From Methanosarcinales archaeon (GTDB lineage: Archaea; Halobacteriota; Methanosarcinia; Methanosarcinales; Methanocomedenaceae), in assembly GCA_030638625.1 (NCBI GenBank), contig DAOWEE010000021.1:1-5647 (forward strand): DNA of 5,647 nt. Direction: 5' to 3'. The notes beneath the pieces were generated by a model that saw nothing but the letters and a program-made list of their open reading frames with translations, searched no databases and had not been told where the DNA came from. Every line of letters begins with the position of its first letter. The first letter of the stretch is position 1. Below, piece by piece: positions 1 through 5,613 of this stretch. The position numbers and the translations under genes are program-made.

Positions 1-384
1 ATGGGTTCCGTTGTCGGTACCATCAAAGACGTGATAGACCGTGCCCGTAGCGAAGGCGTCAAGGTCGGACTGGTCAAGGTCAGGTCATTCAGGCCCTTCC
101 CTGTGGATGCTATCCGCAAGGTTGTGGCAGATGCCGCTGTTATCGTGACACTGGACAAGAATATCTCGCTTGGGCTTAACGAAGGCGCATTATTGACTGA
201 AATAAAATCATGTCTGTACAATACAGATATTAATACGCCTGTCATCGGTTTCATGCTGGGACACGGCGGCCGGGATATCCCAAGGAGGAACATCAGGATG
301 ATAATTGACAAGGCCAAACAGGTGATACACTCGGGCGTGACAGTTGAGAGTGAATATGCTGATTTGCGGGGTGAACTCTTATGA
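1..384 (+). CDS. porA: Pyruvate:ferredoxin oxidoreductase alpha subunit, C-terminal part (5' end outside window)
   Basis: This is the last 127 residues of the alpha subunit of pyruvate:ferredoxin oxidoreductase, which interconverts pyruvate plus CoA with acetyl-CoA, CO2 and reduced ferredoxin in the cytoplasm. The visible segment begins at a GSVVGTIKD stretch, followed by the VGLVKVRSFRPFP motif (about residues 22-34) and VTLDKNISLG (about 49-58). These are typical of the C-terminal transketolase-like domain of PorA. Family members are usually close to 400 residues, so about two thirds of the protein lies upstream. The ATG at base 1 is therefore an internal methionine codon and not the real start. 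Its stop overlaps the porB start (ATGA), which indicates translational coupling in a por operon. In archaea the gamma and delta subunit genes usually precede porA, so they would be expected to the left. The identification rests on motif recognition and on the adjacent porB. Confidence 0.9.
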   Translation: MGSVVGTIKDVIDRARSEGVKVGLVKVRSFRPFPVDAIRKVVADAAVIVTLDKNISLGLNEGALLTEIKSCLYNTDINTPVIGFMLGHGGRDIPRRNIRMIIDKAKQVIHSGVTVESEYADLRGELL

Positions 385-1253
385 GCAGACTTGCACCCGG
401 ACACAGGGGTTGCGCGGGCTGCTGTGATGCAATGGCAGCCAATTTTGTGCTGGAAGCAGTAGGTGACGATGCCATAGTGATAAATCCCACCGGCTGCCTG
501 GAAGTAATGACCACACCATATCCCGAGTCAGCCTGGGAAGTGCCCTGGATACATTCATTGTTCGAGAATGCTGCGGCTGTTGCCACTGGTATTGAGGCGG
601 CATTGCGGGCCCTGGGACGTAAAGGTAATACCAAAGTCGTGGCTATGGGCGGCGACGGCGCTACTGTGGATATCGGTATGCAGGCAATATCAGGTGCTTT
701 CGAGCGCGGTGACGATATCACATATGTGTGTATTGATAACGAGGCATACATGAACACAGGCGTACAGCGCAGTGGAGCCACTCCATTTAATGCATCAACC
801 ACCACCAGCCCGGCTGGCAGCCAGAGTTTCGGCAATCCCAGGCCCAAAAAGAACATGCCCGCCATTATAGCAGCACACGGTTCGCCCTATGTGGCCACCA
901 CGTCCATCTCCTACCCCAAGGACATGATGCGCAAGGTCAAAAAGGCCGTAGACATTGAAGGTCCCACTTACATTCATGCCCATGCACCCTGCACCACTGG
1001 CTGGAGGTTCGATACTTCCAAGACTGTGGAGATTGGTAAACTGGCAGTTGAAACCGCACTATGGCCCATGTACGAACAGGAAGATGGTGAGATAACCAAG
1101 GTCAGGAAGGTGAAAAAGCCAAAACCTGTGGAAGAATACCTGAAAGCACAGGGCAGGTTCAAGCACCTGTTCACCATGGAAGGCGGGGATGAAGCCATAG
1201 CAAAGATACAGGCCATTGCTGAATGGAACATCAAACATTACGGTCTGGAATAA
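381..1253 (+). CDS. porB: Pyruvate:ferredoxin oxidoreductase beta subunit
   Basis: This is the thiamine-diphosphate and 4Fe-4S subunit of pyruvate:ferredoxin oxidoreductase. It is complete at 290 residues, a normal length for archaeal PorB. Near the N-terminus GHRGCAGCC gives a CxxC pair (C11, C14; C15 is an extra neighbour). C39 in NPTGCLE and C204 in HAPCTTGW complete the usual four cluster ligands. The thiamine-diphosphate/Mg motif starts at GGDGAT (residues 90-95) and runs to DNEAYMN (119-125), followed by TGVQRSGATP, a PorB signature. The C-terminal KPVEEYLKAQGRFKHLF region is also typical. The start is fixed by the 4-base overlap with porA and by a GGTG ribosome-binding element 7 bases before the ATG. 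No frameshift or missing catalytic residue is seen. A pyruvate-specific role is inferred from overall resemblance; related 2-oxoacid enzymes share the same core motifs. Confidence 0.95.
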   Translation: MSRLAPGHRGCAGCCDAMAANFVLEAVGDDAIVINPTGCLEVMTTPYPESAWEVPWIHSLFENAAAVATGIEAALRALGRKGNTKVVAMGGDGATVDIGMQAISGAFERGDDITYVCIDNEAYMNTGVQRSGATPFNASTTTSPAGSQSFGNPRPKKNMPAIIAAHGSPYVATTSISYPKDMMRKVKKAVDIEGPTYIHAHAPCTTGWRFDTSKTVEIGKLAVETALWPMYEQEDGEITKVRKVKKPKPVEEYLKAQGRFKHLFTMEGGDEAIAKIQAIAEWNIKHYGLE

Positions 1254-1255
1254 AA

Positions 1256-1270
1256 TCCTGATTTTCAGGA
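1256..1270 (+). terminator. Short hairpin just after porB, possible terminator
   Basis: Three bases after the porB stop, TCCTGA and TCAGGA form a perfect 6-bp inverted repeat around a TTT loop. The following sequence is A-rich on this strand, so this is not a classical hairpin plus U-run. On the opposite strand the same zone (about 1262-1295) carries several T-tracts, including TTTTT, which would suit archaeal-type termination of transcripts arriving from mmp8. The assignment rests only on position and shape. Confidence 0.3.
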
Positions 1271-1346
1271 AAAATATTAAAAGAATTAGGCAAAAGCCGG
1301 GTTATGAACGGGATATGAGGGGATAAACTCCACTCGACCTTTGCCT

Positions 1347-1390
1347 TAGTTTATTATTAAACATTATAGTTTATTAACTTATCTTAGTTT
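1347..1390. repeat. AT-rich tract with short TAGTTT direct repeats in the porB-mmp8 gap
   Basis: The 151-base gap between the convergent porB and mmp8 genes contains no gene that I can support. Its right half is strongly AT-rich. TAGTTTATTA occurs exactly twice, at 1347 and 1367, and a third TAGTTT follows at 1385, giving spacings of 20 and 18 bases. T-rich tracts of this sort can serve as archaeal termination regions. Low-complexity sequence produces such repeats easily, so no function is claimed. Confidence 0.35.
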
Positions 1391-1404
1391 TACAAAGTCC
1401 ATCA

Positions 1405-2274
1405 CTAAATTAATGGTCTTGGCTGTTTGTTATCAGGCAGTACCGGCAGTTTCATGGTATTGATGAGTACCGGGTCAGTGACTTCCTTAGCACGTTCAAG
1501 CAACATTTCCTTGCCACGCTGGGTGATGGCAAAGATGGGTATGGCAGTACCGAACTGAGCCAGTGCATATCCTTTTATGTGTTCCCTGATGGAACCTGAA
1601 CTGCAGCCTGTGGTTATATCCACCAGATTGATTAACTCCTTAGCTTCCTCGTGACCCATACCAGTAACGTGCACCCCAAAAGTGATAATCTCCACATCAT
1701 GTTCCTTCTCAAGTTGGTGCATCTTCCTGACGTCTGCTGAGCATACCACAGATACACCGATGCGCCTGTGTCCCATTGCAATGGCCTTCTCCACGCCTGA
1801 CACCTGGTCCAGGGCAGCCGTTCCAGGGTCAAGTACTGTCCCGCCCGCCTCTTCTATGCGGTTAATGAGTTCTGGAATAGGCGTGGTTTCGACCAGTCCG
1901 GATATCCTGCTGCCTATACCCTGTGCCAGGGTTGGGCTGCTGGTGATAACTGTACCCGCACCTTCACAGGCCGTAACGCAGGCATCCAGTAATCCCCTGT
2001 TCAGTGCGGTCATGAAGGTCTCGCTGGCGCCGAAACCTACAAAAATCTCCATCTCTATCTCACGCCTGGCAGTGAACATCCCGAAATCCTCTATCCTGAA
2101 CTCGATGTTGCCTTTCACGGATTCGGGTGTGAATTGCATGATATTCCTGACCTTGGCAAAGATGGGGCAATAATCAGTTTGCGGCTGCCCGACCTCTACG
2201 ACTTTTCCGTCCTCTACCACTACCCTGGTCTTGCCCAGTGCTTCCATTACATGTCTGTCTTTTTTAGGGGCCAT
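1405..2274 (-). CDS. mmp8: Methanogenesis marker protein 8 (DUF2099 family)
   Basis: This 289-residue protein matches the methanogenesis marker 8 family, which is widespread in methanogens and their methane-oxidising relatives; its biochemical role is not firmly established. Family-like segments, in order, are HVMEALGKTRVVVEDGKVVE (residues 8-27), DYCPIF (34-39), a FRIEDFGM block (59-66), FGASETFMTALNRGLLDA (81-98), CEGAGTVIT (103-111), the GIGSRISGLVETTPIPELI block (119-137), and near the C-terminus TTGCSSGSIREHIKGYA (221-237) with ITQRGKEMLLERAKE (250-264). Cysteines at 36, 99, 103, 178 and 224 could bind metal or a cluster; this is inference. No membrane segment or signal peptide is apparent, so it is likely cytoplasmic. 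AGGAAG lies about 8 bases before the ATG. The gene lies 36 bases downstream of the cation transporter on the same strand, so shared transcription is likely. Confidence 0.9.
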   Translation of the reverse strand: MAPKKDRHVMEALGKTRVVVEDGKVVEVGQPQTDYCPIFAKVRNIMQFTPESVKGNIEFRIEDFGMFTARREIEMEIFVGFGASETFMTALNRGLLDACVTACEGAGTVITSSPTLAQGIGSRISGLVETTPIPELINRIEEAGGTVLDPGTAALDQVSGVEKAIAMGHRRIGVSVVCSADVRKMHQLEKEHDVEIITFGVHVTGMGHEEAKELINLVDITTGCSSGSIREHIKGYALAQFGTAIPIFAITQRGKEMLLERAKEVTDPVLINTMKLPVLPDNKQPRPLI

Positions 2275-2310
2275 GATTCAACTTCCTGACTGGTATAAAC
2301 TCCTGATGTC

Positions 2311-3216
2311 TTAATGTTCAACTCCATGTATGAGGAGTCTGCCGCATTCAATGCTCTCAAACTGGAATGTGGTCTGGGATATATTAAATTTCCCTGACAG
2401 TACTTTGTTAATGGCATCAATCAAGGTGGCAGTTTCACATACCTGCATTTCTTCAACCAGAATATGGGCGCTTAGGGCATGTACGTTAGAACATACGCTC
2501 CACAAATGGATATCGTGAATATCCTTCACGCCCTCAATGGAATTCACTGCTTCAACCAGTTCATTGATGTCAATGTGCCTGGGTGCGGATTCCATCAGGA
2601 TGTGGATGGAATCGGTAATGAGCCTGACAGAACCCAGCAGTATGACGGCCACGATTATGAAACTCAGCACCGGGTCAGCAATTAAGCTGCCAGTGAACAG
2701 GATGATAAGGGCACCTGCAATGACTGCTACGCTGCTCAGGGTATCGCCCAGTGCATGCAGGTATGCGCCCCTGACATTCAAGTCGTGGTGCCCGTGTAGC
2801 CGTGTGGTCACCCACAGGTTGACCATCAAACCCACTGCTGCTACTGCCAGCATCTCCATCCCCCTGACCTCGGGTGGTTCAAGCAACCGGAAATATGCTT
2901 CCCTGGCAATGAATACCGAGATGATGATTAACGTGAACCCGTTGATGAGTGCCGAGAATATTTCGAGCCTGTGGTAACCGTAGGTTACCCGGTGATTGGA
3001 CGGTTTCTTTGCTATCTGGATGGTGGCATAGGTCAGGACCAGTGCGAATACGTCCATGAACATGTGGGCCGCATCGCTTAAAAGGGCAAGGCTGTTGGCA
3101 TACAATCCGCCTGCCGCCTCAAGTATGAAAATGGTTGATGTGGCATAGATGGCATACCTGAGATTCTTTTCTGTCATGTCAGGCCTGTGGTCTGAGCCGT
3201 GCTCATGCCCGCTCAT
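2311..3216 (-). CDS. Cation diffusion facilitator transporter, Zn/Cd type (CzcD/ZitB-like)
   Basis: This is a membrane metal exporter of the cation diffusion facilitator family, which expels Zn2+ or similar divalent ions in exchange for protons. At 301 residues it has the standard length. Six hydrophobic segments can be placed at about residues 20-40, 44-68, 87-107, 121-140, 153-175 and 179-200. The transport site is intact: H51-x3-D55 in segment 2 (LLSDAAHMFMD) and H154-x3-D158 in segment 5 (LHALGDTLSS). The HxxxD pattern is typical of Zn/Cd members. A His-containing N-terminus (H4, H6, H10) and a HGHHD loop after segment 4 (about 141-145) fit metal capture. Residues from about 210 form the cytoplasmic domain, including VKDIHDIHLWSVCS. 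The gene is first in a probable two-gene - strand unit with mmp8 and diverges from mptG. No strong ribosome-binding sequence lies close to the chosen ATG; M14 is an alternative start that would lose the His-rich tail. The exact metal is not determined. Confidence 0.93.
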   Translation of the reverse strand: MSGHEHGSDHRPDMTEKNLRYAIYATSTIFILEAAGGLYANSLALLSDAAHMFMDVFALVLTYATIQIAKKPSNHRVTYGYHRLEIFSALINGFTLIIISVFIAREAYFRLLEPPEVRGMEMLAVAAVGLMVNLWVTTRLHGHHDLNVRGAYLHALGDTLSSVAVIAGALIILFTGSLIADPVLSFIIVAVILLGSVRLITDSIHILMESAPRHIDINELVEAVNSIEGVKDIHDIHLWSVCSNVHALSAHILVEEMQVCETATLIDAINKVLSGKFNISQTTFQFESIECGRLLIHGVEH

Positions 3217-3258
3217 GGATGAATATATACAATTCCTTGGTAATACTCATTTCCTAAG

Positions 3259-3268
3259 TTTTATAATG
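3259..3268. promoter_or_regulatory. Near-palindromic TATA box between divergent genes
   Basis: TTTTATAATG contains the palindrome TTATAA (3261-3266), which could be read as an archaeal TATA box in either direction. Its centre is about 28 bases before the mptG ATG, so with the usual archaeal TATA-to-start distance the mptG transcript would begin at or next to the ATG and be leaderless. This agrees with the absence of a ribosome-binding sequence before mptG. In the other direction the centre is about 47 bases before the transporter ATG, which would give a leader of about 20 bases. Transcription starts are inferred from spacing only. Confidence 0.5.
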
Positions 3269-3270
3269 AA

Positions 3271-3300
3271 ACAGCACTGTCATTATCTGTAATGATACAG
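3271..3300. promoter_or_regulatory. Nested dyads at the mptG start, possible operator
   Basis: Between the TATA box and the first codons of mptG, three overlapping inverted repeats occur within 30 bases. They are ACAG-N2-CTGT (3271-3280), TCATTA-N4-TAATGA (3280-3295) and CTGT-N6-ACAG (3287-3300). The half sites at 3277, 3287 and 3297 are 10 bases apart, about one helical turn. A repressor bound here would cover the predicted transcription start and the start codon. As RNA, the middle dyad could also pair around the AUG. Short dyads arise by chance, so this is a candidate only. Confidence 0.3.
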
Positions 3301-4245
3301 ATAACCACCCCCTCCCGGCTGCATATCACCCTTATCGACCTGAACGGGTCGTTGGGCAGGGTGGATGGCGGTGTCGGCCTGACGCTGGATGAGCCGTCCA
3401 TGAAACTAACGGCTGAGGAAACAAACGAGGGCGTGTTTGTCACAGGCAGAGGCGACCTGGAACGCATAAAAACCACAACTGAAATCCTCATTCCCGAAGG
3501 CAGGGGCATTCATATCACAATCGAGGACGCATACCCTGACCATGTGGGGCTGGGCAGCGGCACCCAGAGCGCACTGGCTGCGGGCTGGGCCGTCAATGTG
3601 TTGTTCGACCTTGGGCTTAGCGTGCGGGAAGTGGCTGCAAAAGTGGGCCGGGGCGGCACGTCAGGTATCGGTGTGGAGTCCTTTGAGCACGGCGGGTTCA
3701 TTGTGGACGGCGGACACCGATTTGCTGACAAGGGTGCATTCTCGCCTTCAGCTGCCAGCAGGGTGCCGCCCGGACCCGTGCTGTTCAGGCATGATTTTCC
3801 TGACTGGCCCATTGTGGTGGCAATACCTGACCTGAAAGGTGCTTCGTCCCAGCGCGAGGTGGACATATTCAAGCAATACTGCCCCCTGCCACTGGAGGAA
3901 GTGCAGGCCGTGTCCCATATCATATTGATGGAGATGCTACCATCAGTGGTGGAGGGAGATATGCATGCATTCGGGGATGCAGTAAACCGCATCCAGGACG
4001 TGGGATTCAAGCAGCGGGAAGTGGGCCTGCAGAGTGAGGAGGTCAGGCGGTGCATGGAGATTATGAGGGAGCAGGGGGCCTGCGGTGCCGGTATGAGTTC
4101 GTTCGGGCCCACGGTTTATGCTGTGGCTAAGGAGCCAGGGGGAGTGGAGACGGCTGTGGCCGAATACCTGGATTCCACAATCGGGGGGCGGGTGTTTATT
4201 ACACGGGCACGGAATACGGGTGCAAAAACTGTTTGTGACAAATAG
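3292..4245 (+). CDS. mptG: Beta-ribofuranosylaminobenzene 5'-phosphate synthase
   Basis: This enzyme (beta-RFAP synthase) joins phosphoribosyl pyrophosphate to 4-aminobenzoate with loss of CO2 and pyrophosphate. This is the first committed step toward the arylamine part of tetrahydromethanopterin or sarcinapterin, the C1 carrier of methanogens. It is a cytoplasmic member of the GHMP fold superfamily. The 317 residues include the N-terminal PSRLHITLIDLNGSLGR block (7-23), the glycine-rich GHMP motif in PDHVGLGSGTQSALAAG (82-98), RGGTSGIGVESFEHGGFIVD (120-139), the IPDLKGA segment (178-184), and the C-terminal GHMP motif GAGMSSFGPTVYA (265-277). Length and motif order are normal. No ribosome-binding sequence precedes the ATG, and the TATA box about 28 bases upstream points to a leaderless transcript. 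A degraded copy of its 3' part lies at 5077-5348, beyond the convergent lipoprotein gene. Mutarotase- or kinase-type GHMP proteins are less likely given the RGGTSGIGVE block. Confidence 0.92.
   Translation: MIQITTPSRLHITLIDLNGSLGRVDGGVGLTLDEPSMKLTAEETNEGVFVTGRGDLERIKTTTEILIPEGRGIHITIEDAYPDHVGLGSGTQSALAAGWAVNVLFDLGLSVREVAAKVGRGGTSGIGVESFEHGGFIVDGGHRFADKGAFSPSAASRVPPGPVLFRHDFPDWPIVVAIPDLKGASSQREVDIFKQYCPLPLEEVQAVSHIILMEMLPSVVEGDMHAFGDAVNRIQDVGFKQREVGLQSEEVRRCMEIMREQGACGAGMSSFGPTVYAVAKEPGGVETAVAEYLDSTIGGRVFITRARNTGAKTVCDK
3850..4024 (+). repeat. Pair of short direct repeats inside mptG, 162 bases apart
   Basis: The CAGCGCGAGGTGG at 3850-3862 and the CAGCGGGAAGTGG at 4012-4024 are 13-base direct repeats with two mismatches; extended to 15 bases they match at 12 positions. 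Both encode QREV, at residues 187-190 and 241-244. They are exactly 162 bases (54 codons) apart. In the broken copy near 5116-5130 only one such element remains and everything between the two is missing, so these repeats mark the endpoints of that deletion. Confidence 0.8.
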
Positions 4246-4264
4246 GTATCACACGAGATTCATA

Positions 4265-5044
4265 CTAACTCAAGTAAATACCCTGGCCAGTTACCAGATT
4301 TCCTGTGGCATTTACCCAGTTATCCTGATTACCATTTAGATAAACAGGCGAAATATAATCATTGAACTTGTTCAACCTCCATCCGCCACTAAACCATATA
4401 TTTTGACCTGTGAACCATGCATTGATTGATAGGCTTGCATTGTCAGAAGAATTGTAGCTAACAAATATTTTAGTGTCATAATTGTTGCAGTTAATGTTCT
4501 TAAAGTTTTTAGCATCTTCACGATTACACGGAATTTCAGAAATATTGTACTTTGGATTAAGTAAATATTCAGTCCCGATAGGGTCCATAGTACCGATTTC
4601 TCTTTCCAGTTGCATGGAGAATACAATTTCGTTACGGTCCACTGGTGTATTAGCCCCTGTTTCTGGCGGTTCTTCTCCCGGTTTTATCTCAACCGGAGTT
4701 GACCACACTTCAGGTGATATTTGGTCAGCAGTAAGTTCAAGCATCTTTCCAAATTCTGTTTCTACCACCTTTATATCCCAATTGTCAGGCTTTGATACCC
4801 CTTCGAATTCAATGGCAGTTCCGTACAAAACCGGATAAGGTAAGAGAATTTTTACATCATATATTGTTTCTTTAGGCACGTCGATATCACCAATGGTTTC
4901 AGAAGGATTTATTGATATACGGTATTCAAGACGGCTTTGCCGGGTTTCTTCGTATGCCTCTTTTGAGTCGACACAACCTGAAAATATTGTTATAAGGATT
5001 AAGCAAAAAATAAGTAGTGATTTGATGAATTTTTCTTCTATCAT
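4265..5044 (-). CDS. Predicted surface lipoprotein of unknown function
   Basis: I do not recognise this family. The 259-residue product starts with a charged N-terminus (K5, K8), a hydrophobic stretch at about residues 9-21 and a lipobox IFSGC with the lipidation cysteine at C24. It is therefore predicted to be exported and anchored to the outer face of the membrane. The rest is polar and probably beta-rich. It has a Pro/Glu/Gly-rich linker at about 121-134, two further cysteines (C173, C186) that could form a disulfide, and four N-x-S/T sequons (N167, N198, N202, N245) that fit a glycosylated cell-surface protein. The gene is convergent with mptG, 19 bases from its stop, and diverges from the mptG remnant. 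Base composition differs from the neighbours: hand-counted 60-base samples gave 28-50% GC here against 60% in mptG. This fits later acquisition or relaxed composition typical of surface proteins. GGGAAAG just before the ATG may be a weak ribosome-binding site. Confidence 0.75.
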   Translation of the reverse strand: MIEEKFIKSLLIFCLILITIFSGCVDSKEAYEETRQSRLEYRISINPSETIGDIDVPKETIYDVKILLPYPVLYGTAIEFEGVSKPDNWDIKVVETEFGKMLELTADQISPEVWSTPVEIKPGEEPPETGANTPVDRNEIVFSMQLEREIGTMDPIGTEYLLNPKYNISEIPCNREDAKNFKNINCNNYDTKIFVSYNSSDNASLSINAWFTGQNIWFSGGWRLNKFNDYISPVYLNGNQDNWVNATGNLVTGQGIYLS

Positions 5045-5076
5045 GCTTTCCCAATATTTATTGTAATGCCATAAAT

Positions 5077-5348
5077 TTGTTTGTGGACATTCCTGACCTG
5101 AAAGGTGCTTCGTCCCAGCGTGAGGTGGGCCTGCAAGACGGGGAGGTCAGGCGGAGCATGGAGATTATAGGGAGCAGGGCGCCTGCGGTGTCGGTATGAG
5201 CTCATTCGGGTCCACGGTATATGCTGTGGCTGAGGAGCCGGGGGGAGTGGAGACGGCCGTTGCCGAATATCTGGATTCAACTATTGGGGGGAAAGTGTTT
5301 GTTACACGGGCAAGGAATGAGGGCGCAGAAACTATTTATGGCAAATAG
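5077..5348 (+). pseudogene. Truncated, deleted and frameshifted copy of the mptG 3' part
   Basis: This stretch repeats the C-terminal coding region of the mptG at 3292-4245. Homology begins near 5077, where the codons read LFVDIPDLKGASSQREV, equivalent to residues about 174-190. It then jumps directly to the equivalent of residue 245 (GLQ) and continues to the same terminal TAG at 5346-5348. There are three lesions. The first 173 or so codons are absent. A 162-base internal segment is deleted. One G is missing between 5168 and 5169, so the upstream frame runs into TGA at 5197. By hand count the collinear part from 5128 differs from mptG at about 33 of 225 positions (about 85% identical). Many of the differences are silent, so the copies diverged for some time, probably partly as functional genes. 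No start codon or promoter is evident for it. A functional product is unlikely. Confidence 0.88.
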
Positions 5349-5368
5349 CCGTACAATTGAATACGGCT
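5347..5368 (+). other. Stem-loop between the mptG remnant and tusA
   Basis: AGCCGTA (5347-5353) and TACGGCT (5362-5368) form a perfect 7-bp stem with an 8-base loop. The stem includes the last two bases of the remnant stop codon and ends directly before the GGTG ribosome-binding element of the following gene. No T-run follows on the + strand, so it is not a typical terminator. It could influence translation of tusA or be a remnant of an older gene junction. Confidence 0.4.
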
Positions 5369-5377
5369 GGTGCTGAT

Positions 5378-5596
5378 ATGGATAAACTGGATACCAAGGG
5401 GCGACTCTGCCCCATCCCGCTGTTCCACACAAAACGCAAACTTGAGGACATCCCATCAGGGAGCATACTGGAAGTGACAGCTGATGATGAAACTGCAAGG
5501 GAGACCATACCCCAGTGGTGCCGGATGCATGGCCATGAAATACTGTCCTTTGAAAATACAGGCGACTATTTTATAATTACTATCAAGAAAAGCTAA
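5378..5596 (+). CDS. TusA/SirA/YedF-family sulfur carrier protein
   Basis: This is a 72-residue cytoplasmic protein of the TusA-like family, whose members carry sulfur as a persulfide on a conserved cysteine and pass it on in pathways such as tRNA thiolation or cofactor sulfuration. The N-terminal LDTKGRLCPIP contains the family motif CPxP with the active cysteine at C11. The rest follows the family pattern: LEDIPSGSILEVTADD (about 22-37), then ETIPQWCRMHGHEIL (42-56), where C48 is a second cysteine at a place common in the family, and a final beta strand YFIITIKK. I chose the ATG at 5378 because GGTG lies 5 bases upstream, as before porB, and the length then fits the family. A TTG at 5357 in the same frame would add seven residues, but it lies in the stem-loop and has no ribosome-binding site. 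The partner and target in this organism are unknown. The gene sits 29 bases after the broken mptG copy. Confidence 0.85.
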   Translation: MDKLDTKGRLCPIPLFHTKRKLEDIPSGSILEVTADDETARETIPQWCRMHGHEILSFENTGDYFIITIKKS

Positions 5597-5613
5597 CAAT
5601 ATGGGTGTCGGAT

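Noticed and set aside
1..3. ATG at the first base as a true gene start
   Set aside because: The protein begins in the middle of the conserved C-terminal domain of PorA, so the real start lies upstream of the window.
293..865. 190-residue open frame on the - strand across the porA-porB junction
   Set aside because: It lies opposite the well-supported porA and porB genes and has no recognisable domain or ribosome-binding site; it is a shadow frame.
1682..2173. 163-residue open frame on the + strand opposite mmp8
   Set aside because: It is antisense to a recognised full-length gene, is Ser/Pro-rich, and has no family features.
2291..2300. TATA-like GTTTATACC on the - strand as a separate mmp8 promoter
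   Set aside because: It is only about 22 bases before the mmp8 ATG, which would place the transcription start at or inside the gene; the 36-base gap is better explained by co-transcription with the transporter.
3510..4112. 200-residue open frame on the - strand inside mptG
   Set aside because: It is fully antisense to the complete, motif-supported mptG and shows no family features; it comes from GC-rich codon bias.
5041..5280. 79-residue open frame on the - strand upstream of the lipoprotein gene
   Set aside because: It is antisense to the mptG remnant, is Pro/His-rich without a domain, and is explained by the reverse complement of former coding sequence.
4246..5348. Insertion sequence or transposon carrying the lipoprotein gene
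   Set aside because: No transposase, no terminal inverted repeats and no target-site duplication are visible; the flanks of the two mptG copies do not match beyond their stop codons.
5357..5377. TTG start giving a 79-residue TusA-family protein
   Set aside because: The TTG sits in the loop of a 7-bp stem and lacks a ribosome-binding sequence, while the ATG at 5378 has GGTG upstream and gives the family's usual N-terminus.
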